DNA from: Mesorhizobium sp. BR1-1-16
GTDB lineage: Bacteria; Pseudomonadota; Alphaproteobacteria; Rhizobiales; Kaistiaceae
NCBI RefSeq assembly: GCF_020165495.1
Contig: NZ_JAIUIE010000003.1
Coordinates: 310,001-374,000 of the forward strand
Reading direction: 5' to 3'
DNA length: 64,000 nucleotides
The notes under the pieces are model-generated. The model saw nothing but the letters and a program-made list of their open reading frames with translations, searched no databases and was not told where the DNA came from. The position numbers were made by a program, and so were the translations under genes. Numbering within the stretch: the stretch's first letter is position 1; the number at the start of each line of letters is the position of its first letter. Of the stretch, positions 26,551-33,969 are shown piece by piece.

Positions 26551-27140
26551 CCGAATACCCCTTTGTCTTCATCCTCGCGCGCTTCCAAAAGCGCTTGCAG
26601 TTCTGCAAGCCGCTCGGCGATAGCGATCTGCTCCGGACTTTTGGGCACCGGCGCCACCGGCGCATCCATCAGCGCGCGGAAGGACGCCGCGTCTCCGCGT
26701 TCCCGACGGGCGGTCGCGCGGGCCGCCGCCGATCCCGGCACATGGGCCTTTCTCCAAGCATCGTGCGCGGTTCGCTCTTCTGCGGTCATCGCACGCAGGC
26801 GCCTCTCTCGTTTCTTCGCTGCCCGATCGAGATCGCGGAGTTTCCTGTTGAGCTTGTCCATAGCATTGGGACTGCCGGGATCCGGCCACAGGGGTTTGTG
26901 CCAGCCCGCACCCTTGGGGGTCCGGCCGCCGTGATGGTAGCATTTGCCGTTAGCCATAGCGGCCTGCTTGCACTGGGCTCCGGTGTGCTTTGCGATTGCC
27001 GTGCACCGCGGCGCGGCCGCCCGCCTGGCATTGATCCGGCGAACGGATGCCCGCCCGATCTCTTTGAAACGGGCCGAAGTCGCCCAGGCCCTTTGACTGG
27101 GAGTTTGCGGCCGTCGGGGAGAGCGCTTTCTACCAGCCAT
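26547..27140 (-). CDS. HGG-motif phage-type protein, probable zinc-binding
   Basis: About 197 residues from ATG 27140 (MAGRKRSPRRP). A Cys/His cluster, RCTAIAKHTGAQCKQAAM, is followed by GKCYHHGGRTPKGAGWHK, giving three Cys and an HHGG that could hold a metal; I know this arrangement from small phage genes near packaging or replication modules. The second half is a charged helical region ending in DKGVFG. It is translated with the 26155 gene (ATGA overlap) and lies downstream of the iteron region. Exact role unknown. Confidence 0.6.
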   Translation of the reverse strand: MAGRKRSPRRPQTPSQRAWATSARFKEIGRASVRRINARRAAAPRCTAIAKHTGAQCKQAAMANGKCYHHGGRTPKGAGWHKPLWPDPGSPNAMDKLNRKLRDLDRAAKKRERRLRAMTAEERTAHDAWRKAHVPGSAAARATARRERGDAASFRALMDAPVAPVPKSPEQIAIAERLAELQALLEAREDEDKGVFG

Positions 27141-27284
27141 TGGAAAATGCTCCCTTGAGGTATTGTTGACGAAGCGCCCGACAGACAAAATGTCCATGGC
27201 CTCTAACTGGTCTGTGGCCCCACGCGCCTCGGGGGCTGAGCCGACGCCTCCGGCCGGCGCAGCCGGGCTCACCCCGTAGGGGCG

Positions 27285-27455
27285 CACTTTGCAGCAGATT
27301 ACTTTGCTGCAGCATAAGCCGTTGAAAACGTTGGGCTTTGCGGCACTTTGCAGCGCTTTGCGCGGCTGTTTTGCGCAAAGTACATTGAGCAAGTAAAATC
27401 AATGACTTAGCTCTCACTTTGCTGCGCTTTGCAGCAGATTTCCGCCACTTTGAGC
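27285..27455. repeat. Iteron cluster around an AT-rich core: candidate replication origin
   Basis: Nine copies of a ~10-base unit with the core (A/G)CTTTGC(A/T/G)GC: starts at about 27286, 27301, 27335, 27345, 27355, 27369 (TTTTGCGC, with an inverted partner), then 27416, 27426 and 27447. Many are exactly 10 bases apart. The two clusters (27285-27380 and 27415-27455) flank an AT-rich 34-base spacer. It lies just beyond the 3' end of the primase-helicase gene, the place of the origin in staphylococcal phage satellites. Function is inferred. Confidence 0.65.
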
Positions 27456-27473
27456 AGCCGATCCGTCGCCACA

Positions 27474-29918
27474 TCACGACAACGAGCCGCCCACTTCGCC
27501 CTCTTGCGCCGACAATTTGTCGTGGTCGATGACATAGCCGTAGACGTTGCGGCGGGAGGCGTCCTTCCCAACCACGTCGCTGCGTATCGCGCCGCGGGCC
27601 TCCAGCTGCAAAAAGGCCTTCCGAACGTCGTCCTCTGTGAACACGCCGAGATGGTTCGGGCAGCGCGACCGGAGGACGAGCCACGCCCTATGCGCGCTGT
27701 TTGGCGCGGTGGAGAGCTTGACGCCTTCGCATTCCGTGAGGGCAAACAGAACGGCCCGCTCCGTCGCGTCCTCTAGGTTGGGTACGCCTTGGCCTGTAGA
27801 AAGTGCCGAGGCGGTGGCGGGAGCGTTGCTGAACAGCACGTCGAACGCGCCCCGATGCCACCGGATCTTTAGCAGCCGGCCCTTGGGCCCGTAGTTAGCT
27901 TTCATGCCTTCGAGCTCGCGCACGTCGCCCGTGGCCGTGCCCTTCGGATACCGCAGATAGAGACGCGACCGCACGGAATTGTTCCAACCGGACGAGCCGG
28001 ACGTTCCCTGACCGGATGCCATGCCGCTCAACGAAGGGTGCGCGAGGAGGATGACGGATCGCCCGGAGTTGCCGCTCAGTCCGCCAAGACACGTTTTCAC
28101 GAATGCGTTGACCTGCATCCGGTTCTGCTCCTCGCCCGCGAACACGTCGGCCAGCGTGTCGAGGATGATGACGTCGGCTTTAAATTCCTCGGCGTCCCTG
28201 CGCAGCTGGTGCCAGATGGATTGCTTCTGCATCTTGCCCCCGTTGCGATCCCATACGGCGAGCACGTTGTCCTCCCTCTGACGACTGACGACCCGGAGAT
28301 TGTCAGCGGTGTCCTCGTATCTGAGATTTAGGGCCTGTAGGATGCTGTTGTGCCGCCGGTGAACTTCGCCCTCGCTGTCCTCGCAGAAGAAGCCCATGAC
28401 CCTGGCCTGACGGGTCTTCTGGCCAAGCCAATCGATCCCGGCCGCTGCACATATGGCGTACTGATGCATGACGAGCGACTTGCCTGTGGCGCCGTCACCG
28501 TACAGCGCGGTCACCTCGCCGCGCGGTATCAGGTCGGCGACCTCCCACTGACGGACAGGGACAGGGACGTCCCGCCACTTTTCAGGATTGATCCACCGGA
28601 TCGCCTCGACCGGTGCGCCCTTGCCCTCGACGGGCCGCTGGTCCTCGTCCGGAAAGAGCGGCTCGTTGTCGGCCGGGTCGTCGAACCATGCCTCTATCTT
28701 CTTTCGCGCCTCGGCGCCGCTCCGTCCAATCCGCGCCCATGCACGGGCCACCTGGCGGGCGCCTCCGTTCGGGGCGTCGTCTTCCGGGTCGTAACTCCCC
28801 GATGCGACGACGGCGGGGTGTTCCCACTCGACCAGCTTGCGCGCGAAGTCCACAGCGGTGAAGTCGGCGGCCTCGGCCATCTGACGGGCGAGCGTGGCCA
28901 CCCACCCGGAACCGCTGGTGTCCTTCGGCGCAACAGCCTTGTTGTGCCGCCACAAGCGCGCCAACCTGTCGTTGCTCCTACAGGCGGCGGCGAAGCGCGC
29001 ATCCAGATCCTCGAATTCGGGCAAATCTTCCGGGCTGCAGCCGTCACGGCGTAGTGTCGTAGAACGATAGAGCCGCATTGCCTCGTTTTCAGCGGCTCTT
29101 GCGGCGTCTTCATCGCGCGTGTCTTGCCGATCGTCCGCGGCCGCCGGATAGGCGCGTCCGAGTTCGTCGACATCGACGCGGCGGTCTGTGCGCTGGAGCA
29201 ACCGGACCGGGGCGTCCGTCCGCCCGTGTTCACGCTTCTTCTTTGCCGGATGATTGATCGAGCCCGGAAGACCGAAAATGCGGTTTATGTCATGGGTACT
29301 GTCGCCGCCGACGCTGCGGGCCAGGGCGCGACCTGTCGCCTCGACCACATCTTGCGCCGTCCGCGCGTTGAGCTTTTCGTTCAGCTTCCAGAGCGCATGG
29401 CGCCCGCCGCCGGAATGGACAAGCAGCGACGGCGGCAACACCCCGGAAAGAAGTCGCTCGACCCTCGTCTCGACGTCCGCCTCGGCCTCGCGCAGCGGCT
29501 TGCTCTTGTCCAGATCGATATCCGTCGCGATGACGCGGATCTTCGCTATGTCATCCTTGCGGAGCTTTGTTCCGTGCGCCCCGGCTTCTGGCTCGTTTAG
29601 CGAATAGAAGACATTCTGCCCGGCCGGAATGCTCCGGAGATAGTCGCGCACCTCACCCCATGAGTTTGGCGGGAACGTCCGGCCTAGGAAGTAGGATGCA
29701 CCCGGTGGCTGATCCGGCGGCGCGTGGTCGAGGTGATGCCAGCCGTCCGGGTCGAGATGCTTCAGGAAGTCGACGGCAATGTCGGTGTCGATCCCATTGC
29801 CGGCCGGCGGCGCTGGAGGGGCCGGCGTTCGAGTATTGCCCCGCCTCGCGGCGAGGATATCGCCGAACGAGGCGCCTTGCTGCAGCCGGACCTCGGCTGT
29901 TATAGTGTCATTGCTCAT
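27474..29918 (-). CDS. RepB-type primase fused to RecA-like hexameric helicase
   Basis: 814 residues. The N-terminal part (about 60-240) has the archaeo-eukaryotic primase motifs: DID in VIATDIDLDKSK (about 130), SGGGRH (about 168) and an RIFGLPGSINHP motif. A mid-region of about 200 residues carries acidic linkers. The C-terminal part is an AAA_25/RepA-like ATPase with Walker A GDGATGKS (about 475) and Walker B VIILDTLADVF (about 583), then a winged-helix-like end. It can therefore prime and unwind DNA for autonomous replication, a hallmark of phages, plasmids and satellites. It abuts the iteron cluster. ATG 29918 with GAAGAGG upstream. Confidence 0.88.
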   Translation of the reverse strand: MSNDTITAEVRLQQGASFGDILAARRGNTRTPAPPAPPAGNGIDTDIAVDFLKHLDPDGWHHLDHAPPDQPPGASYFLGRTFPPNSWGEVRDYLRSIPAGQNVFYSLNEPEAGAHGTKLRKDDIAKIRVIATDIDLDKSKPLREAEADVETRVERLLSGVLPPSLLVHSGGGRHALWKLNEKLNARTAQDVVEATGRALARSVGGDSTHDINRIFGLPGSINHPAKKKREHGRTDAPVRLLQRTDRRVDVDELGRAYPAAADDRQDTRDEDAARAAENEAMRLYRSTTLRRDGCSPEDLPEFEDLDARFAAACRSNDRLARLWRHNKAVAPKDTSGSGWVATLARQMAEAADFTAVDFARKLVEWEHPAVVASGSYDPEDDAPNGGARQVARAWARIGRSGAEARKKIEAWFDDPADNEPLFPDEDQRPVEGKGAPVEAIRWINPEKWRDVPVPVRQWEVADLIPRGEVTALYGDGATGKSLVMHQYAICAAAGIDWLGQKTRQARVMGFFCEDSEGEVHRRHNSILQALNLRYEDTADNLRVVSRQREDNVLAVWDRNGGKMQKQSIWHQLRRDAEEFKADVIILDTLADVFAGEEQNRMQVNAFVKTCLGGLSGNSGRSVILLAHPSLSGMASGQGTSGSSGWNNSVRSRLYLRYPKGTATGDVRELEGMKANYGPKGRLLKIRWHRGAFDVLFSNAPATASALSTGQGVPNLEDATERAVLFALTECEGVKLSTAPNSAHRAWLVLRSRCPNHLGVFTEDDVRKAFLQLEARGAIRSDVVGKDASRRNVYGYVIDHDKLSAQEGEVGGSLS

Positions 29919-29974
29919 TGATTGAGACCTCTTCGGCCGGTGCGCTCTTTGCGGGAGCGGCCGGCCGTTCCATT

Positions 29975-30223
29975 TCAGGTGTTGTCGACTACCAGACGAA
30001 GCTTTGGCTTGGCCCGCCGTGCCCGGGAACGGCGAGAGGCTTCGCGCTCCGCAATGAGCCTCTTGAGGCTGGAAAGCGTGACGCCCTGGCGGCTGCCATC
30101 CGCCGGCGCGAGCGATCCGCGGCGGCGATATTCCCGGATCCTTGAAACGGAAACGCCCGCCAGTTGCGCCGCCTCGGCGATCGATACGCCGCCGGCGGCC
30201 ATTCCCTCTTTTTCGGTATTCAT
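29975..30223 (-). CDS. Small helix-turn-helix protein (82 aa)
   Basis: From ATG 30223 (MNTEKEGMAAGG). GVSIAEAAQLAGVSVSRIRE is followed by YRRRGSLAP, a MerR/excisionase-like winged helix, with a very basic tail (RRSRARRAKPKLRLVV). It precedes the primase gene by 57 bases on the same strand and may regulate it. The frame is open to 30280, but the extra residues are unsupported. Confidence 0.65.
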   Translation of the reverse strand: MNTEKEGMAAGGVSIAEAAQLAGVSVSRIREYRRRGSLAPADGSRQGVTLSSLKRLIAEREASRRSRARRAKPKLRLVVDNT

Positions 30224-30287
30224 CGTACTGCGCCTCGCTGCTGGGTATCCAAGGATCAGAGGAGGCGGTCTGCGAAACAATGGCCCT

Positions 30288-31139
30288 TTACGAGCTCGGT
30301 TTCGCAGCCGTTGGCTCTTCGGCCCGCCGACGCACGTACAGCGATTGCAGAGCGGCGATGGCAGCCGCCAGAACCGCGTCGACAGCGGCTTCGCTATCTG
30401 TCCGAGCGTTCAGATCTTCGCTGAAGGTCTTCTGATAGAGCGTGAGGAACTCGCCAGTCCGGACGAGTTCGGTCGTCACGCTCTTCACGGACCGGATCGA
30501 CCGCCGCTCATTGATGATGGCCCATAGCTGTTCAGTCACGCGCTGCTCATGCAGAGACGGGATGAGAAAAGCTCGTACGTGAGACATCGGCGAAGACGCG
30601 CTGAAATTGAGCCCCGACATCTGGAGCGCATTCTGGATCAGCAGGTGCCGAACCTTGTCATAGCTGATCCCGGCGCAGCCGGTCGGAATGCCCCGGCTAA
30701 GCAGCCTGGCGACATCGGAGCGATCCGGAGCCCCATGCGATAGCCAAGTCGCACTCACGACCTCGCGCACCGTCACTTTTCCCGGCTCATAGTCGGTTGG
30801 AGAAAGTCGCGGGCTGAGGTCATCCGTTTCGTCGAGAAAGAGTGCGCGGATGTTTGCGAGCAGGCCGCCCAAGTCATCGAGGAATTGTCTCATGGACGGG
30901 AGCTCGGTCACCGCGTCCGGCACACCGCTGGACGACAGATAGCTTTCAGCCATCATTCGCCGTAGCTCCGCCAGGCACTCGAAATGCCAGGATCGATGCT
31001 GGGCTTCGGCCTTCGCACGCGCCGCCGGCAGCGAGGCCACCGCCTCTGCCGTCGGCAACCGCTCTACCTGCTTGACGTAGTCCAGCGTCCAGCAGCTGAA
31101 CCAGAGAAACGACCGATCGTCGATAGTGCGTTTGCTCAT
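30288..31139 (-). CDS. Hypothetical protein (283 aa) of the island replication operon
   Basis: From ATG 31139 (MSKRTIDDRSFLWF). Mostly helical and soluble, with no recognised domain; segments such as EVVSATWLSHGAPDRSDVAR and SYDKVRHLLIQNALQ look like conserved cores. It lies between two small DNA-binding genes on the same strand, so an accessory role in replication or regulation is possible. Function unknown. Confidence 0.6.
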   Translation of the reverse strand: MSKRTIDDRSFLWFSCWTLDYVKQVERLPTAEAVASLPAARAKAEAQHRSWHFECLAELRRMMAESYLSSSGVPDAVTELPSMRQFLDDLGGLLANIRALFLDETDDLSPRLSPTDYEPGKVTVREVVSATWLSHGAPDRSDVARLLSRGIPTGCAGISYDKVRHLLIQNALQMSGLNFSASSPMSHVRAFLIPSLHEQRVTEQLWAIINERRSIRSVKSVTTELVRTGEFLTLYQKTFSEDLNARTDSEAAVDAVLAAAIAALQSLYVRRRAEEPTAAKPSS

Positions 31140-31281
31140 GGCGCTGCGCTCACGCGCTTGAGGGTACGCAATCGAGGAATGATCGCTAGGCCACGAGATC
31201 GCCGTTGACGCTGTGGTGCAGGGCAATGCGGGTTTCGAAAAGCTCTCTGGAGGCGAGCCTCCTCGGCGATCGGGCCGCAGT

Positions 31282-31503
31282 TCATGATCTAGCGCCTGCG
31301 CTCGTGGTCGACGCCCGTGCTAGAAGCGCGTCCAGATCAACAAACCGGACGAGGGTCCGGCCGCGGAGCCGCACGCGCGGAAGCGTCCCGTCGCGGAGAA
31401 GACGCCAAAGTGTTGGTTCGGAAACGCCAAGATACTCGGCGCCCTCACGGATTGGGCAAGCGCCAGCGCGTCCTGGCTGGCTCCGATTGGCTGCAATAGT
31501 CAT
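31282..31503 (-). CDS. AlpA/excisionase-like DNA-binding protein (73 aa)
   Basis: From ATG 31503, with GGAGATAGGG just before it; the frame is open to 31527. Residues 18-60 (REGAEYLGVSEPTLWRLLRD, then GTLPRVRLRGRTLVRFVDLD) match HTH_17 excisionases, the AlpA-like class that controls excision and early expression in satellites and islands. A perfect 12-base palindrome (31522-31533) overlaps the region upstream of its start and may be its operator. Confidence 0.75.
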   Translation of the reverse strand: MTIAANRSQPGRAGACPIREGAEYLGVSEPTLWRLLRDGTLPRVRLRGRTLVRFVDLDALLARASTTSAGARS

Positions 31504-31521
31504 CCCTATCTCCATTCGTGA

Positions 31522-31533
31522 CATCACGTGATG
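31522..31533. promoter_or_regulatory. 12-bp perfect palindrome upstream of the excisionase-like gene
   Basis: CATCACGTGATG, 19-30 bases before the ATG at 31503. A perfect inverted repeat in promoter-proximal position suggests autoregulation. Confidence 0.5.
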
Positions 31534-31574
31534 GGAGTGAACAGGGATGGAAAGGAAGATAAAACGGGTCCGAA

Positions 31575-32141
31575 TTAACTTCCTGAAGTTTCATCGATCG
31601 GATCGAACCAGAGCCGTGCGTACTTTTTCAAGGCATCCCGAACGCTCCGCGGGTTCATCGGTCGTGGCACCGGTCCGTAGCCCTCGATGCCTAGGCCGTA
31701 AAGAACGGCGGGAGCCTGCCTGATCGCCTCTTTCTCGCTTAACTCGCGGTCGTGCATGAGCTGCGTGACCACGTTATGTATTACTTTGATTCTGAGATCG
31801 TCGGGCGGCCGCCCTCGTCGCTTTTGAGACTGAGGCTTTCTCAACGAGAACATCCGGCTCAGAGCCAGGGCTGACGGTCCCGCCCGTTCAAAATCATCGA
31901 TCAATGCGCTCGCGTCCACGTCGGTCAACGCCGCAAGTCCAGCAAGGAAGGCACGGTGGTCAACTATTGGAGAAGCCGGCGGCGCAGACGCCTGTACGGG
32001 AGCTGCCGTCGCTCGACGGCCAGCCAGCCACGCGGGGTCGCCCAACAAGTCGCCTAAGGTGGGCCGATCGGACGCCGGACTATCGAAGAGCGCCGCGAGG
32101 GCGACTGCAGCGTTCTGAGGCTCCGCGGGATCTTTGGTCAT
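31575..32141 (-). CDS. Hypothetical protein (188 aa) at the tRNA-proximal end of the island
   Basis: From ATG 32141 (MTKDPAEPQNAAV). An Ala/Pro-rich first half, then a basic AT-hook-like stretch (KPQSQKRRGRPPDD) and a helical C-terminus (QLMHDRELSEKEAIRQ). The RRGRPP motif suggests minor-groove DNA contact. No named family. It occupies the place where an integrase would be expected beside the tRNA, but shows no recombinase motifs. Confidence 0.6.
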   Translation of the reverse strand: MTKDPAEPQNAAVALAALFDSPASDRPTLGDLLGDPAWLAGRRATAAPVQASAPPASPIVDHRAFLAGLAALTDVDASALIDDFERAGPSALALSRMFSLRKPQSQKRRGRPPDDLRIKVIHNVVTQLMHDRELSEKEAIRQAPAVLYGLGIEGYGPVPRPMNPRSVRDALKKYARLWFDPIDETSGS

Positions 32142-32213
32142 GTGCTCTCGACAACGAATTCGACAACGAAATGCCAAGAACCAGTCGGATGTGCCGTAAG
32201 CTATTGATTTTAT

Positions 32214-32288
32214 TGGCGCGCCCTAGGGGAATCGAACCCCTGCTTTCGCCGTGAGAGGGCGACGTCCTGACCGCTAGACGAAGGGCGC
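32214..32288 (-). tRNA. tRNA-Glu (anticodon CTC)
   Basis: Read on the minus strand: acceptor GCGCCCT pairs with AGGGCGC, U8-C9, D-arm GTCTAGCGG, anticodon loop CTCTCAC between TCGCC and GGCGA (anticodon CTC), T-arm AGGGG-TTCGATT-CCCCT, discriminator G and an encoded CCA (32214-32216). All stems close. Its 3' end faces the accessory island, as expected for an integration target. Confidence 0.95.
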
Positions 32289-32372
32289 GCGGGTCGCTTG
32301 CTCAGCGACGCTCGCGATATAGCGAACCGCTCGGCGCTTGGCAAGCGGCGCGCCGCGAATGTCGTGGAGAAG

Positions 32373-32789
32373 TCAGGGCGTCACGGGCAGCGGTGCGTTG
32401 GCGAGAACGGCCCGCCGCAGGACCTTGTTGGACGAAAGATCGATGACGACGATGCGGACCGCACCGCCCGCCTCGAAGGTCAGCGCCAGCAGACGGCCAT
32501 CGAGCGCCGTCGAGAGAACGCGAGCACCAGCCGGCAGGACGCCGCCGATCATCGTCTCGCCGGCGACAGGCGCAAGCGCGGCCTTGTCTTGGCCAGGGCC
32601 AATCTTGTAGATGACGGCAGCGAGCACGGCGATCAGCCCCACCAGAAGCGTCGCGCTCGAAATGACGATCAGCCGCTTCAGGCGCTGGCGGATGCGCTCG
32701 ACCGCCGGATCGAGCGGCGGCTCCTCGCGCTCGTCATCATCGAGCGAACGGGGCTGCAGCGGATGTGGGGCAGAAGAAGCGCGAACCAT
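32373..32789 (-). CDS. Inner-membrane protein, DUF6476-like
   Basis: 138 residues from ATG 32789 (MVRASSAPHP). An acidic cytoplasmic N-terminus (LDDDEREEPPLDP), one TM helix (about 52-74), and a short periplasmic domain (GETMIGGVLPAGARVLSTAL, RIVVIDLSSNKVL). I assign DUF6476 from memory of the same gene beside rluD in Hyphomicrobiales. Its ATG overlaps the ATG of rluD on the other strand. Function unknown. Confidence 0.75.
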   Translation of the reverse strand: MVRASSAPHPLQPRSLDDDEREEPPLDPAVERIRQRLKRLIVISSATLLVGLIAVLAAVIYKIGPGQDKAALAPVAGETMIGGVLPAGARVLSTALDGRLLALTFEAGGAVRIVVIDLSSNKVLRRAVLANAPLPVTP

Positions 32790-33798
32790 GGATGACTTTC
32801 CGGACAGCGGCGAGGACATCGTCGACCTCGTGGTCGAAGCCGAGGCAACCGGCCGGCGTCTCGACGCCTGGCTCGCCGCCCGCATCGAACGATTGAGCCG
32901 AAGCCGACTCAAGGCCCTGATCGAGGCAGGCCATGTCAGCGTCGGCGGCGCGACCATAGTCGAGGGCAAAAAGCCGGTCAATTCAGGCGACCATGTCCGC
33001 GTCACCATCCCCGAGGCGGAGCCGGCCGAACCCGAGGGCGAGGCGATCCCGCTCGACATCGTCTATGAGGACGAGGCGCTGGTCGTGATCGACAAACCAG
33101 CCGGCCTCGTCGTGCATCCCGCCGCCGGCAACTGGACCGGCACGCTCGTCAACGCCCTCATCGCCCATTGCGGGGCGAGCCTTTCCGGCATTGGCGGCGT
33201 ACGTCGCCCGGGCATCGTCCACCGCCTCGACAAGGGCACGACGGGTTTGATGGTGGTCGCCAAGACCGACCGCGCCCATAAGGGCCTCGCCGCGCAATTC
33301 GCCGATCACGGCCGCAGCGGGCCGCTCGAGCGCGGCTACCAGGCCATTGTCTGGGGTGTGCCGTCCCTGCCCTACGGCCTCGTCGACGCGCCGCTCGGCC
33401 GCTCTCCGACGAGCCGGCAGAAGATGGCGATCGTCAAGCAGGGCGGCAAGCAGGCGATCACCCACTATACGGTCTCGGAGACCTTCGGCCCGGCCTCGGC
33501 TCCGATCGCCAGCCTGATCGATCTTCGTCTCGAGACGGGCCGCACGCACCAGATCCGCGTCCATATGGCAGCGCTCGGCCATCCGCTGATCGGCGACCAG
33601 GACTATGGCAAGGGCTTCCTGACCAAGGCAGGCCTGCTGCCTCAGCCGCTGCGCGCAGATGTCACGCATTTCCCGCGCCAGGCCTTGCATGCCTGGCTGC
33701 TCGGCTTTGAACATCCGGTCACGGGTGAGACGATGCATTTCGAGGCCGAACCGCCGGAGGATCTGGCCGGCCTCATCGCTGGCTTCGAAGCGCTCTAG
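32788..33798 (+). CDS. rluD: Ribosomal large-subunit pseudouridine synthase D-type
   Basis: 336 residues. An S4-like RNA-binding N-terminus (TGRRLDAWLAARIERLSRSR), then the RluA-family catalytic core with the aspartate in GIVHRLDKGTTGLMVVAKT and RTHQIRVHMA. RluD modifies uridines in helix 69 of 23S rRNA and matters for ribosome assembly; assignment to RluD rather than RluC rests on the S4 domain and size. Start ATG 32788; the frame upstream is not protein-like. Followed by rpoH. Confidence 0.88.
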   Translation: MDDFPDSGEDIVDLVVEAEATGRRLDAWLAARIERLSRSRLKALIEAGHVSVGGATIVEGKKPVNSGDHVRVTIPEAEPAEPEGEAIPLDIVYEDEALVVIDKPAGLVVHPAAGNWTGTLVNALIAHCGASLSGIGGVRRPGIVHRLDKGTTGLMVVAKTDRAHKGLAAQFADHGRSGPLERGYQAIVWGVPSLPYGLVDAPLGRSPTSRQKMAIVKQGGKQAITHYTVSETFGPASAPIASLIDLRLETGRTHQIRVHMAALGHPLIGDQDYGKGFLTKAGLLPQPLRADVTHFPRQALHAWLLGFEHPVTGETMHFEAEPPEDLAGLIAGFEAL

Positions 33799-33969
33799 GG
33801 TCCGCAACAAGGGGTCCCGCTTGCTCGCGGCGCAGTCTCGTCCTTGTGATCCCGCGCTGCGGGATGGCCCTGTTTTTGCTGGAATTCGCACCCATATATA
33901 GCCATGCGGGCCGTTATGGCCGCATTCGGCGTTGGCTGCTTGCGACGCCGTGAGAGGAAGGGGGTCTCA

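Larger units (their letters stand above)
21059..32213. mobile_element. Mosaic genomic island with phage/satellite features, abutting tRNA-Glu
   Basis: Contents: holin-like and virion-like genes (21059-22220), a serine resolvase (24146), four small DNA-binding excisionase-like proteins (25444, 25761, 29975, 31282), a terminase-small-like protein (26155), an HGG-motif protein (26547), a RepB-type primase-helicase (27474) and an iteron cluster (27285-27455). The right edge meets the 3' end of tRNA-Glu, the usual target of island integrases. No integrase is present in the window and no convincing att repeat was found, so the left edge is uncertain and the element may be degraded or composite. Confidence 0.6.

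Noticed and set aside
21059-32213. CRISPR array or anti-phage defence operon in the island
   Set aside because: No regularly spaced repeats with unique spacers and no recognisable defence effector were found.
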